Positions 34,352 through 43,351 of a stretch of DNA of 64,000 nt are shown piece by piece. How positions within the stretch are numbered: position 1 is the stretch's first letter; every line of letters starts with the position of its first letter. Origin of the DNA: an uncultured Lachnospiraceae bacterium (GTDB taxonomy: Bacteria; Bacillota; Clostridia; Lachnospirales; Lachnospiraceae); contig CAJTUC010000017.1 in the NCBI GenBank assembly GCA_910579395.1, forward strand, positions 1 to 64,000, read 5' to 3'. The translations under genes were made by a program, and so were the position numbers. The notes beneath the pieces are model-generated. The model was not told the DNA's origin and did no database searches. It saw nothing but the letters and a program-made list of their open reading frames with translations.

Positions 34352-35470
34352 TTAGTTTTGATTCAGTATTTCGATGACGGCATCGCCGTATTTTTCGGCT
34401 TTTACGGGGCCAAAGCCTGACACTTGCTGCAGTTCATCTTTGTTTTTGGGATTTTTTTGGATTAAATCCATCATCTGTGCGTCGTTAAAGATCATATAGG
34501 GTTTCTTATTTTCACTTCTGCTTTGTGCCAGCCGAAAGGATTTTAAGCGTTTGATCAGGTCGTCCTTATCTTGTTTCGGTGCCGGGGGTTCGCCTGTCTG
34601 GTCTTGCGGATATGTTTTCGGAACGGTTTCCGGCACTGGTTCCGAAGGCGTTTCCGGAGCGGTTTCCTGTGCGGCATTGTCTTTGCATGTCTCGTGGCTT
34701 TTTCTTTCTTCTTCGATCTTCTGAATCATTTCCGCATATTTTGAAGTATAATCTGTCGTTTTCGGCTGGTCATTGTTAAGATAGAAACGTGCCAGGTCAT
34801 ACATTGCTGATTCGCTCATCTTATAATTCTTTTCTGCTTCATCCGTGCTTTTTATGTATGCGGTCAACTGGTCTGCGCGAATGACCTTTTCTTTGACTTC
34901 CTTTTTGGCATAGCGGTCGTTCAAGATTGTTTTGGGATTTGCGAGCACGACGATGGATTTGTAGCAATTGCTGTAATCTGATACGAAAAGCTTTTTGAGC
35001 AGAGAATTGCCCTCGCTTTTTCTGCGCAGTTCCTTCAATACAAGGAGATGGCGTTCATTTTGGGTGATCGGGGACTCCATGCCTTCTCTTACCCATTTTC
35101 CGTTGATCTGAAAATTGCGGATAAAGGTACCTTTGTTGTCGATTTCTATATTACCGTATAAGTTCTTGCACTCAATGACATAAATATGCTTTCTTGTTAT
35201 GACGAGATAATCGATTTGGGCAGGGATGTCGTCAATCGTGAGAAAAATATCATGAAGGACATACATATCGATGCCGCTGCTTTTGAGTTGGAAGGCGATG
35301 TTCTTCTCGCCTGCTTCTCCGTATCGGGCGTAACTTATCTGCTTTTCGATTTTCTTTCTGATCTCATCGGACGCGTCCTCTTTAAGCCGTTCCATTTTTT
35401 CAATGTACTCCTTTACATCGCTGTTTTCTTTTAAGAAGACGGTGCCGATTTTCTTTGTAAATAATCCCAT
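34352..35470 (-). CDS. NERD-domain nuclease-related protein with C-terminal HRDC domain
   Basis: The 372-residue protein has a NERD domain at about residues 50-170 (GEAGEKNIAFQL, DIPAQIDYLVITRKHIYVIECKNLYG), related to PD-(D/E)XK nucleases with the Glu and Lys of the core visible in IECKN. A Pro/Glu/Thr-rich linker (about 265-305) leads to an HRDC-like domain (RLKSFRLAQSRSENKKPYMI, QQVSGFGPVKAEKYG) known from RecQ helicases. Such proteins probably handle DNA ends or structured DNA; the exact role is unknown. GAGGT precedes the ATG at 35470. Confidence 0.85.
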   Translation of the reverse strand: MGLFTKKIGTVFLKENSDVKEYIEKMERLKEDASDEIRKKIEKQISYARYGEAGEKNIAFQLKSSGIDMYVLHDIFLTIDDIPAQIDYLVITRKHIYVIECKNLYGNIEIDNKGTFIRNFQINGKWVREGMESPITQNERHLLVLKELRRKSEGNSLLKKLFVSDYSNCYKSIVVLANPKTILNDRYAKKEVKEKVIRADQLTAYIKSTDEAEKNYKMSESAMYDLARFYLNNDQPKTTDYTSKYAEMIQKIEEERKSHETCKDNAAQETAPETPSEPVPETVPKTYPQDQTGEPPAPKQDKDDLIKRLKSFRLAQSRSENKKPYMIFNDAQMMDLIQKNPKNKDELQQVSGFGPVKAEKYGDAVIEILNQN

Positions 35471-35502
35471 TGGGATACCTCGTTTCTTTTGTTCTGCGTG
35501 AC

Positions 35503-35556
35503 GCCAGCCAACAGGCCTGCGTGACACTGGCTGGCAGGCCTGCGTCTATTATACCA
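35503..35556 (-). promoter_or_regulatory. Promoter and GC-rich dyads upstream of the NERD gene
   Basis: On the reverse strand an extended -10, TGGTATAAT, is at 35556-35548. Between it and the gene are GCCAGCCA and TGGCTGGC (35503-35510 and 35528-35535) and two copies of CAGGCCTGCGT (35512 and 35535) with 23-bp spacing. These could be operators or leader hairpins. Confidence 0.45.
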
Positions 35557-35657
35557 TGGACAAAACTTTTTGCATAATATTTTGCTGTTGAATTAAAAAT
35601 CCGCTTTACCCTTGAAACTTTCCGGCCCTCTTATTCGTATTATCTATAAAGACGCAC

Positions 35658-36476
35658 ATGCAGAAGGGTGGGATTGGCATCAATAATGCGATGAATTTTA
35701 ATTACATGACAGGAATCGGTCAGGACAGAGCAAATACACAGACACAGAAAACGCAGGGACAGACACAGAATGCACCTGCGGCAGAGACCGGTTTTATGAA
35801 TAGGCTGGCAGAAAAGAGCGGAGGAGCCGAAGGCATGCCGGGAACGGAGAACATACCGGAAAACGGAAGCGCGTCGGCGGCCGCAGAATTATCGGCGGCC
35901 GAAAGGGCGGTGATGTCCATGGCGGAATATAAATTGTATCTCTATGAGAAAATCTCATCCCTTCCCGTGCATCCGTTTAATATGCAGGATTTTGTTGCGG
36001 TCAATATTTCCGAGGAAGGTTTCAGGGCGATGAAGGACGACCCGGAATACGAGAAGTGGGTACTGGACTGCCTGCGGACGAATTTTCAGGCATATGACCC
36101 GTGGGGCGCCAGAAACGGTGGAAAATGTGTGATATTCCATTTCGGGGCGACGAAAGAAGAATGCCGCGTGGAAAGCTGGCGGCCGAGCTGTCGGGATGAA
36201 GAACGGGAAAGACTGTTCCGTAAAAAGGCAAAGAACAGCTTCTGGGAGCGCAGAAGGAAACGCAGGAAGGCGCTGCTTGCGATGTATGAAGAACTGGCGG
36301 AAAAGAAAGCATTGTCTAAACGAATGGCAGTTTCCGAGTATTATGCGGAACTGGCCGCACAGCCGCCCGAGGCCGATAGGATACCGCCGACGGAATGTGA
36401 CGCGCTGGCGATGCAGATTTTTTCCAGATTTAAGGCAAATATCATACAAAATATGTTCCGTATCAAAAAATTATGA
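35658..36476 (+). CDS. Unrecognised cassette protein 1
   Basis: I do not recognise this 272-residue protein. The N-terminus (MNFNYMTGIGQ if ATG 35691 is used) is followed by a Gln/Thr-rich stretch and TGFMNRLAEKSG, a pattern shared in outline with the third and fourth genes of the cassette. A second part has YKLYLYEKISSLPVHPFNMQDF, a helix ending in NFQAYDPWGA and a strongly basic segment (RKKAKNSFWERRRKRRKALL). No signal peptide or membrane segment is seen. The start is uncertain between 35658 and 35691. The four genes at 35658-39151 are closely spaced and probably cotranscribed. Confidence 0.6.
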   Translation: MQKGGIGINNAMNFNYMTGIGQDRANTQTQKTQGQTQNAPAAETGFMNRLAEKSGGAEGMPGTENIPENGSASAAAELSAAERAVMSMAEYKLYLYEKISSLPVHPFNMQDFVAVNISEEGFRAMKDDPEYEKWVLDCLRTNFQAYDPWGARNGGKCVIFHFGATKEECRVESWRPSCRDEERERLFRKKAKNSFWERRRKRRKALLAMYEELAEKKALSKRMAVSEYYAELAAQPPEADRIPPTECDALAMQIFSRFKANIIQNMFRIKKL

Positions 36477-36492
36477 AACAAGGAGAAACAAG

Positions 36493-37335
36493 ATGAGCAT
36501 TTATAATACGAAGATGACAGGCGGAGGCTTTCGTGACACACTTGTTTATACGGCCCTGGACGGCTCACAGCGTTTTGACAGAGAAGCGATTGCAGAAAAT
36601 ACATCCAAAGACCCCGCGTTTGGCACCGTGATGATCGCGGACGAACTGCAGGAGTGGATTGACGGTGAGATCAGTCGGAACCAGGAACTGAAAAAGACGA
36701 TGGCCGATATGATAAAAGATTCCTGCCCCGGGTGGAGCACCGGAAAATTTAAATTTGCCGGAGAAGAAAAGACGTATTCTTATTATGAATTTTTGGAGGA
36801 AATGGAGAAACGTTCGGCGGCTTCCCTGAGTGGAGAAAAGGAAATGCCGGTATCAGGAGCAGTGTCTGCTTCAAGAGAGAAGACGGCTGCAGAAGAAAGG
36901 ACTGTTTCAAAAGAGCAGATAGCGCTTTTGTTCGAGGACAGGGCGCCCGTTAACATGAATCAGACGGCAAGGGAACGTTGGGAACAGTCATTTAACGGAA
37001 TCGGGATTCATGCGCCGGAAATCGTCAGACAGGCTTGGCTGGACGCGGCGGAGATTGCGGGCGTGGATGGTCTGGGTGTCTCCAAACAGGGAAAGCTCAC
37101 ACACATTTCACAGATGATGGTGCAGAGGTGCATCCTGCTGCAGCGCGGGGAAAATGCAGGCGATATGCTTGGAAGTTCTGTGCAGTCGGCGATCAGGGCG
37201 GCAGATAAAGCATTGTATGCACTTGAGCATCCGCGGGAGCCGGGCGGTGCCGTATCGCCGGAGAAACGGCGGAACATGGCAAAAGAGAAGACTTTTTATC
37301 TGGAATTTATCAAAAGGCTGCAGGAGAGTGCATGA
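36493..37335 (+). CDS. Unrecognised cassette protein 2
   Basis: A 280-residue protein of unknown function with AAGGAG 7 bp before the ATG, 16 bp after gene 1. It begins MSIYNTKMTGGGFRDTLVYT, has a conserved-looking central part (SCPGWSTGKFKFAGEEKTYS) and a helical C-terminal half (AREKTAAEERTVSKEQ then NMNQTARERWEQSFNGIGI, LEHPREPGG). It looks soluble and cytoplasmic. No catalytic motif is evident. A longer frame that starts inside gene 1 is rejected because it has no ribosome site. Confidence 0.6.
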   Translation: MSIYNTKMTGGGFRDTLVYTALDGSQRFDREAIAENTSKDPAFGTVMIADELQEWIDGEISRNQELKKTMADMIKDSCPGWSTGKFKFAGEEKTYSYYEFLEEMEKRSAASLSGEKEMPVSGAVSASREKTAAEERTVSKEQIALLFEDRAPVNMNQTARERWEQSFNGIGIHAPEIVRQAWLDAAEIAGVDGLGVSKQGKLTHISQMMVQRCILLQRGENAGDMLGSSVQSAIRAADKALYALEHPREPGGAVSPEKRRNMAKEKTFYLEFIKRLQESA

Positions 37336-37386
37336 TAAAACAGCATAGTAAATATTGCAGGCTCAGGGAAAGGCGTGGTGATTAAA

Positions 37387-38295
37387 ATGGGAATCGACGG
37401 AATATCGCAGAACCAATATACAGGAGGCATGTGGGCGCAGCAGACGGCGCAAAAGGCGAAAGGCTCATCAAATCAGTTCGCACAACAGATGGGCAGCGCA
37501 GCGAGTGCGAAGCCCAAAGGATATAAGGTCTATATGAAAACGGACGATATGCTCTATTCGGGCGGAAACGGCTCCGGGCTGTCTTTTTATATCAAATATG
37601 CGGAGGAGTCTACGCGGGATAACCCGACAGTCATTGCGAAGGGCGTTGACGAGAACGGAAAAGAATTTGAGCAGACCATCCATATCAACGATATCAATCC
37701 CCGTTGCGCGACTGTCGTGGAGATGCACGCGTTGGAATCGTATCTGGGCGTCGATAAGAATGGCGGACTTTCTTCGCTCCCGCATGACCCCCTCCGGGGA
37801 AATATGGGACTAAATGACAGAGCGGATTTTATCGATATGTTCCAGAATTCGGTTCGGGATATGAATACGCTGGGACAAGGGAAGCTGGCAGATTATTACA
37901 GATACAGTCTGCAGACGTACTGGGATTTCATGAGGGAAAAAGGAAAAAATGGTCCGGTTTCGACGGATGGGAACAGTCCCTTTACACATTGGCAGAAGCA
38001 GGCACAGAGCGTAGAAAAGAAGTCTGCCGGAGCACAGGAGGCTCAAAGCGATTCGCAGATTATTACCGAACCGGACGGTTCCAGAACGCTGATGATCACG
38101 ACGCAGGTCGGAGATATGCAGACGGTCATGAATATCAAGATTTCGGAACCTTCCCTGTTCGCCCGGGATTCGGCAAGGCAGGATACGCTGGCGAGTGAAG
38201 GCGAAAGCCCGGATATGCTGGCAACGGAAGATGTCAGGCCGGACAGACTGAAAAATGGAGACTGGGTATCGAGGGGAGAACAAAATGGACGTTAA
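37387..38295 (+). CDS. Unrecognised cassette protein 3
   Basis: A 302-residue protein. It starts MGIDGISQNQYTGG, passes through a low-complexity stretch with NQFAQQMGSAAS and then GYKVYMKTDDMLYSGGNGSG, IHINDINPRCATVVEMHALE and a helical part (DFIDMFQNSVRDMNTLGQG). The tail from about residue 205 is polar and disordered-looking. The start is uncertain: GTG at 37375 or 37378 lies closer to GGGAAAGG than the ATG used. Its last 11 bp overlap gene 4. No signal peptide or membrane segment. Confidence 0.6.
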   Translation: MGIDGISQNQYTGGMWAQQTAQKAKGSSNQFAQQMGSAASAKPKGYKVYMKTDDMLYSGGNGSGLSFYIKYAEESTRDNPTVIAKGVDENGKEFEQTIHINDINPRCATVVEMHALESYLGVDKNGGLSSLPHDPLRGNMGLNDRADFIDMFQNSVRDMNTLGQGKLADYYRYSLQTYWDFMREKGKNGPVSTDGNSPFTHWQKQAQSVEKKSAGAQEAQSDSQIITEPDGSRTLMITTQVGDMQTVMNIKISEPSLFARDSARQDTLASEGESPDMLATEDVRPDRLKNGDWVSRGEQNGR

Positions 38296-39151
38296 CGGAA
38301 TCGGCATAACAGGCTATCCGACGTGGCGCAGGACGACGGGAAGTTATAAGAATACACCGGGAACGGGTTTTGCGGAGAAAATGGCCGGTGCGGACAGGAC
38401 GACAGATGGGATAGCCCGTTTTGGGCCGTATGGTGAGAACGGTGCGCGGGCAGCAGGGTCAAATGCTGCTATGGAGGCGTATCTGGCATCGGCTGTTCCG
38501 CAAACATACCCGGCGTCAACGCTGGGAACAGCGACATCGGCTGTCTGCGAGGAGAAGCCTGCTTATGAAACATACGAGTCTGAAAATTATAGAATTGTAC
38601 CGGACAATGAGGCGGGATGCTTTGATATTTACAATAAACAGGGTGAACGGCTCGGAGCATTTCTGTATTCCGATATCAAGATCAGACAGGATGAAAAGAC
38701 TGGCGGCCGGTTCCTGATCTCGGAGCATGGAACGATGAGCTATGATGCGCTGGCTCTGGATGATGAACTGAAAGAGGATTTGCAGAGCGTCATGGGCGTT
38801 GCAGAACTGGATACGGAAAAATTGAGCGGCTATACGCTGAAAACACATGCCGGTACGGGAATCCAATATCTGCTCAGGGATGGCGAGGAATGGCGCGGCG
38901 GCAAAGTCCTTTTGCAGAATGAGGAGGACAGGCGGCAGTATGAAGCGCTGGCGGACAGTTATCTTTCTAAATATCCCAATCTGATAGATAGCTGGGAAGA
39001 GGCTCTTATCTGGGCGGATTTGGAGATAAGAGGAATGGCGGAGCGCAGGGAAAGCGGTTTTCTCTCCATCGGCTATGATGGAAAGGCTTATCATGATAAT
39101 GAGGATGTATGGAAGAGCTGGAATATCTGGGGTGATATTCGGCAGACTTAA
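38285..39151 (+). CDS. Unrecognised cassette protein 4
   Basis: A 288-residue protein with GAGGGGAG before the ATG and an 11-bp overlap with gene 3. It starts MDVNGIGITGYPTW, then TGFAEKMAGA, which parallels FMNRLAEKSG and FAQQMGSAAS in the sister proteins. The central part (YRIVPDNEAGCFDIYNKQGE, LGAFLYSDIKIRQD, HAGTGIQYLLRDGEEWRGG) looks like a beta-rich domain. Its stop overlaps that of the convergent gene by two bases. Function unknown. Confidence 0.6.
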   Translation: MDVNGIGITGYPTWRRTTGSYKNTPGTGFAEKMAGADRTTDGIARFGPYGENGARAAGSNAAMEAYLASAVPQTYPASTLGTATSAVCEEKPAYETYESENYRIVPDNEAGCFDIYNKQGERLGAFLYSDIKIRQDEKTGGRFLISEHGTMSYDALALDDELKEDLQSVMGVAELDTEKLSGYTLKTHAGTGIQYLLRDGEEWRGGKVLLQNEEDRRQYEALADSYLSKYPNLIDSWEEALIWADLEIRGMAERRESGFLSIGYDGKAYHDNEDVWKSWNIWGDIRQT

Positions 39152-40107
39152 CCGGCATCATAGGTGCACCCATTCAGGAAATCGATCAATATTGTTTTCA
39201 AATCTTCATCAAAACCCTCGCGGCAGGTCAGCTCGATACAGGCGGCATGATTACCAAAGACGCCGAAAGCTGATATGCCGCGGACATAGGGGTTATCCTC
39301 GTGGATAAACTGATAAGTGATCAGCAGATAGTCCTGCCCGTTGCAGGTCACATTTTCCTCACTTAGAATTTCATAATTTGTTCTTCCGGCGGAGAGCCAT
39401 GTATTCAGATTGTTCTGGGCGGTCTCCGCATCTTTAAATTCTCCCAGCAGAAAATAAAGCTGTGCGTCATATAAATCGACCGTATCTCCGTCGCTGTTTT
39501 CATAAGGCTCGGAACCGCCCATTGTCCATGCGGCATAATAGAGTCCGTCGGCCGAAAGCGCATCCATATTGCTAAGGAGCGTCAGACGGCTGTCGGTATT
39601 GTCTACGGTCAGGCAGCGTCTTCCGAGATAAAGCGTTGACAGCAGTTCCTGGCTGCTCCCGGTCTGCGTTTCACCAAGAATGATCGTCGTATAGGAGCCG
39701 AGTTCCATTTTGGAGAGGGTGGTACAGTCCGGCCATGCGATAACTTTATCGGTGGTGGCGTAATCCCTTGTATCGGGACAGCTTCCGTCCGGGGCAGCGA
39801 GCAGTTGGAACTCCCGTTGGAAATTGTCGGGCTCGTCCAGCAGGAAAAAATAGCTTTCGCAGTCTGAAATATCGCCGATCAGGGAGATTTCCGAAGCATA
39901 TTCATAATAAGCCGTTTCTATATCGGAACTCTGAATGCCGTCTATGTACTGATGGATTTTGACAAGGATTTCACCGTCATGGTTATAATCGTCGGCAATC
40001 GTGGTAAATGCCTGCTCCAGAGCGGATACGGTATCTTGCGGAAGCTCGCTCTTACCGACATATGCGATTTGAATGTCTGGCTTTTTGCGCCAGAGACCCA
40101 TCGCATT
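39148..40107 (-). CDS. Unrecognised protein divergent from the BlaI-M56 pair
   Basis: A 319-residue protein of unknown function, start uncertain. The frame continues upstream and contains a hydrophobic stretch (VILLGIACNLIGNAMGLW) just before and across the ATG at 40107, so a non-ATG start may add a membrane anchor. The body begins KKPDIQIAYVGKSELPQDTV and looks extracytoplasmic and beta-rich, with repeated acidic and aromatic residues. It shares its upstream region with blaI, where two dyads lie, so it may belong to the same regulon. Convergent with cassette gene 4. Confidence 0.5.
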   Translation of the reverse strand, partial: NAMGLWRKKPDIQIAYVGKSELPQDTVSALEQAFTTIADDYNHDGEILVKIHQYIDGIQSSDIETAYYEYASEISLIGDISDCESYFFLLDEPDNFQREFQLLAAPDGSCPDTRDYATTDKVIAWPDCTTLSKMELGSYTTIILGETQTGSSQELLSTLYLGRRCLTVDNTDSRLTLLSNMDALSADGLYYAAWTMGGSEPYENSDGDTVDLYDAQLYFLLGEFKDAETAQNNLNTWLSAGRTNYEILSEENVTCNGQDYLLITYQFIHEDNPYVRGISAFGVFGNHAACIELTCREGFDEDLKTILIDFLNGCTYDAG

Positions 40108-40186
40108 TCCAATCAGATTGCAGGCGATTCCCAAAAGGATGACGCCGCAGAGTGGATTTTCAGAGGCGCCGGTATCTATTTTATGA

Positions 40187-40215
40187 TTGACATGATTGTC
40201 TAATGGTGTTAGACT
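40187..40215 (+). promoter_or_regulatory. Promoter of the BlaI-M56 operon
   Basis: TTGACA (40187-40192) and TAGACT (40210-40215) are 17 bp apart. The dyad at 40198-40214 covers the spacer and -10 box, so a bound repressor would block it. Confidence 0.65.
40198..40214. promoter_or_regulatory. Dyad operator 1 for the BlaI-type repressor
   Basis: GTCTAATGGTGTTAGAC has GTCTAA and TTAGAC half-sites around a 5-bp centre. It overlaps the blaI promoter. The sequence differs from the classic TACA/TGTA sites of staphylococcal BlaI but has the same size and placement. Confidence 0.6.
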
Positions 40216-40220
40216 AAAAA

Positions 40221-40239
40221 TGTCTAATGAAATTAGACA
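40221..40239. promoter_or_regulatory. Dyad operator 2 for the BlaI-type repressor
   Basis: TGTCTAATGAAATTAGACA repeats the GTCTAA-N5-TTAGAC pattern 24 bp (centre to centre) downstream of operator 1, which would place two repressor dimers on a similar face of DNA. Confidence 0.6.
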
Positions 40240-40297
40240 ACATATCTCATAATTAAAAACAAGACATATTACAGTGCGGAAATGGGAGAAATAGAGA

Positions 40298-40669
40298 GTG
40301 AATCCATATAAATTAGGGGAAATGGAACAGCGTTTTGCGGACCTGATATGGGAGAATGCACCGGTTGCATCGGGGCAGCTGGCCAAATTATGTGAAATGG
40401 CTTTCGAGTGGAAGCGGACAACTACCTATACGATGCTAAAGCGGCTTTGTGACAGAGGCATCTTTTCCAATACAAAAGGCGTTGTCACTGTGGTAATGCA
40501 GAGAGAAGAGTTTCAGGCCGTGCAGGGAGAACAGTTCATCAACGAAAATTTTGACGGTTCGCTGCCGCAGTTTCTGCTCGCCTTTTCCAGAAGAAAGAAG
40601 CTGAGCGAAAAAGAAGTGGCACAGTTAAAGAAAATGATAGAAGAATATGAGGAAGGAAAGGAGTTGTGA
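40298..40669 (+). CDS. BlaI/MecI/CopY-family repressor
   Basis: A 123-residue winged-helix repressor. Helix-turn-helix residues include LWENAPVASGQL-like and KRTTTYTMLKRLCDRG; the C-terminal part is the dimerisation arm that the M56 partner would cleave or trigger. It starts at GTG 40298 with GGGAGA upstream. Its stop overlaps the next gene region and the two genes form a sensor-repressor pair. It probably represses its own operon through the two GTCTAA-N5-TTAGAC dyads. Confidence 0.88.
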   Translation: MNPYKLGEMEQRFADLIWENAPVASGQLAKLCEMAFEWKRTTTYTMLKRLCDRGIFSNTKGVVTVVMQREEFQAVQGEQFINENFDGSLPQFLLAFSRRKKLSEKEVAQLKKMIEEYEEGKEL

Positions 40670-40674
40670 TACAA

Positions 40675-43302
40675 ATGGAACAGATTTTTATCCGGATACT
40701 GAATATGAGCCTTACCGCGGGAATCGTGATCCTGCAGGTCATTTTTCTCCGACTTTTTTTGAAGAGACTGCCGAAAGTTTTTTCCTGTCTTTTATGGGCG
40801 GTCGTGCTTTTCAGATTGCTCTGTCCGATTTCTTTCTCTTCGGCGGTTTCTTTGCTCGGCGTTTTGAAAATGCCGTCCACGGAACAGGGGCAGATAGATT
40901 ATATTCCCGAAAATATCGGAATGATGGAGCAGCCGACGGTGGTTCTGCCGGTTCCAGCAGCAGAAGATGCCGTAAATGCGGTCCTGCCCCCAGCGGTTGT
41001 GGAGAATTCTGCCAATCCGATGCAGGTCATTCTGTTCATCGGAACGTGTATTTGGATGTCAGGTATTCTGATCATGACAATATATGCCGTGATCGCGTAC
41101 TTAAAACTGCATCGGAAATTAAGGACAGCGGTTAAAGAGAAGGACAATGTTTATTATACTTCCAATATAACGACACCTTTTGTCTGCGGTCTTTTTTCTC
41201 CCCGCATCTATCTTCCGGAAAAGCTGGCGGGCGGTTCATCTGCTCTGGGAGAACGGGAGAAGCAGTATATTTTACTGCATGAACAGATTCATATCAAACG
41301 GCGGGATTATTTCTGGAGGTTTATCAGTTTTCTTGCGCTTGTCATTCATTGGTTCAATCCTTTGGTCTGGCTTGCTTTTTTCCTGAGCGGACGGGATATG
41401 GAAATGTCCTGTGATGAAGCGGTGATACGAAAACTGGGAAGCGATGTAAAGAAGGAATATTCCGCTTCTTTGCTGGCGCTGGCATCCGGCAGGCGTATCG
41501 TGCTCGATATTCCGCTCGCTTTCGGGGAGGGAGAGACCGGCAGCAGGATCAAAAATGTGCTTCGATATAAAAAGCCTGCCCAGATAGCGATTGGTGCAGC
41601 ATTTGTTGTTTGTGTCATTGCGATCATTGTTCTGGCGGCGAATCCGAGAGCCGGAGAACAGTCAGAAGTTCAGAATGCCGGAGTGCAGGATGGGCAGGAA
41701 GCCGGGGAGGGAACTTTGGCCGGAAATGAAGCGATGGATATCTATTATGGCATCGTTTCCGATATGGAAAACGGGTCGCAGAAAATTGTTACGATTCCGG
41801 GGCTTGGTGATGTGGGGATACCGGAAGCGGAAGAAGTCTACCCTTATATTGAAATAGAAGAATTCAACGGACCGGAAGCGGGCGACCTGATAGAAATTTC
41901 TTTCCCGAAGGAAGAGGAAATCTCTCTTCAGGAAACATATCCAGCAGCTTTTTCCGGTCCTGCGAAGAGTATAGTTGTGATGGGGCAGGGATTTTTGCTT
42001 CAGCCTGCGGATGCCGGAAGATACCGGTTCACCATTCCCTGGGGGCTCGTGCAGGAAGCAGAAGAGGGGGACATGCTGGAAATCTATCGTTATGACCATT
42101 ATGATTATTACGATGTCGCGGAGAATGGACAGGAGAGGGAGCTTGTAGCCTCGGCACCGGTCTTGTCCGTGGATGCCGACAACTATGATGTGTGGGTAGA
42201 ATTATCTGCGGATGAGGTCAATACTTTTCTGGCAGGATTCGGGCGGGACATTGCCTGTGAGATCGCAGGAAAAGAAGGGGAAGCAGAGAATTTGGAAGAG
42301 ATAGCCGGCGGACTGGCGGGAGGGCAGGAAACAGAGGAGCAGGAGGCGGCGGACGGGCAGATTGCAGAGTTGTCTGTAACGCAGCTTTCGGGCGGAAACA
42401 TTGCGGACGGCACATATCGCGTGTATGTCCGTTCTTTATCCCGCAGTGCGCAGGGCATCGACCGCTACATGGTGGAAGACATGGAAGACGGCGCGGAACA
42501 GCCGCTTCTTGCTTTTTCGGAAGGATGCAAGTTTTATGTAAATCGAAAAATGGACAGCCTGCGCTACGAGAGTGTTTCTTTTGAAGAACTCGCCGATTTG
42601 GCGGAGGAAGCATTTTCTTATTTGAACCCGCCGTTTCTTTTGACGTTTGAAAATGGTCTGGTGGCGGAAGCGATTTTGGAGAATTATTATGGGAGCGGCA
42701 TTTCCTATGCGTCCGTGCCGCCAGATATATGGTATGAGCATATTCAGGAGATAACGGGACTTTCTGCAGAGGAAGTGCTTGCGGCTTATTATACGCAGGA
42801 AACGGATATATGGGCGGATATCGGTGACGGAGAGGGTTTTGAGCATGTTCAGGTGTATACCGGTAATATCGGGGATGGAGAAAGCGGTATCGTACGCGTT
42901 CAAAATGCGGCAGGTGAAACGTTATGTACTGTATCGGCGCATATTTCCCGCGCGGGCTGGAACAATATTTATATGGGAAATTTTGGAAGCCGGGACGGGA
43001 GAGGATTTATCATGACGATTCATATCGAAGACAAGGTGGATTACGGAGGATACGACTATTATGTATTTTGTCTGTCAGAAGACGGAGAGATACGCCAGCT
43101 TGCGGGATCTTCCTTTACCTTTGACAACAGGAGTATTCCGTATGACGATGCGTTGTTACGGGAATGGACGGAAAATCTGGGAGCCTATATGGAAACATGC
43201 GGGCTGCTGTTGAGCACGCAGGATGGCGTGCTCCGCACGGAAGCAGAATGGGAAGAGGAAGCAGAGCGGTATTCCTATGAAACGCTGCGGCGGAGACAGT
43301 AG
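40675..43302 (+). CDS. M56-family (BlaR1-like) sensor metalloprotease with large extracytoplasmic domain
   Basis: An 875-residue membrane protein. Membrane segments lie near residues 5-25, 35-60, 110-135 and 305-320. The zinc peptidase motif HEQIH is at 202-206 with MEMSCDEAVI behind it, and FVCGLFSPRIYLP upstream, all typical of M56. Instead of a penicillin-binding sensor domain it has about 550 residues outside the cell, acidic and without a recognised catalytic Ser-x-x-Lys, so the signal is probably not a beta-lactam. The ATG at 40675 has AGGAG 11 bp upstream. It pairs with the repressor just before it. Confidence 0.85.
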   Translation: MEQIFIRILNMSLTAGIVILQVIFLRLFLKRLPKVFSCLLWAVVLFRLLCPISFSSAVSLLGVLKMPSTEQGQIDYIPENIGMMEQPTVVLPVPAAEDAVNAVLPPAVVENSANPMQVILFIGTCIWMSGILIMTIYAVIAYLKLHRKLRTAVKEKDNVYYTSNITTPFVCGLFSPRIYLPEKLAGGSSALGEREKQYILLHEQIHIKRRDYFWRFISFLALVIHWFNPLVWLAFFLSGRDMEMSCDEAVIRKLGSDVKKEYSASLLALASGRRIVLDIPLAFGEGETGSRIKNVLRYKKPAQIAIGAAFVVCVIAIIVLAANPRAGEQSEVQNAGVQDGQEAGEGTLAGNEAMDIYYGIVSDMENGSQKIVTIPGLGDVGIPEAEEVYPYIEIEEFNGPEAGDLIEISFPKEEEISLQETYPAAFSGPAKSIVVMGQGFLLQPADAGRYRFTIPWGLVQEAEEGDMLEIYRYDHYDYYDVAENGQERELVASAPVLSVDADNYDVWVELSADEVNTFLAGFGRDIACEIAGKEGEAENLEEIAGGLAGGQETEEQEAADGQIAELSVTQLSGGNIADGTYRVYVRSLSRSAQGIDRYMVEDMEDGAEQPLLAFSEGCKFYVNRKMDSLRYESVSFEELADLAEEAFSYLNPPFLLTFENGLVAEAILENYYGSGISYASVPPDIWYEHIQEITGLSAEEVLAAYYTQETDIWADIGDGEGFEHVQVYTGNIGDGESGIVRVQNAAGETLCTVSAHISRAGWNNIYMGNFGSRDGRGFIMTIHIEDKVDYGGYDYYVFCLSEDGEIRQLAGSSFTFDNRSIPYDDALLREWTENLGAYMETCGLLLSTQDGVLRTEAEWEEEAERYSYETLRRRQ

Positions 43303-43351
43303 ACCGGCTTCTTATATCCGCTAAATTATAATAGACTTTGGATTCTGAACA

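Noticed and set aside
36196..36492. Longer cassette protein 2 beginning within gene 1
   Set aside because: The upstream stretch has no ribosome site and is the out-of-frame shadow of gene 1; AAGGAG precedes the ATG at 36493.
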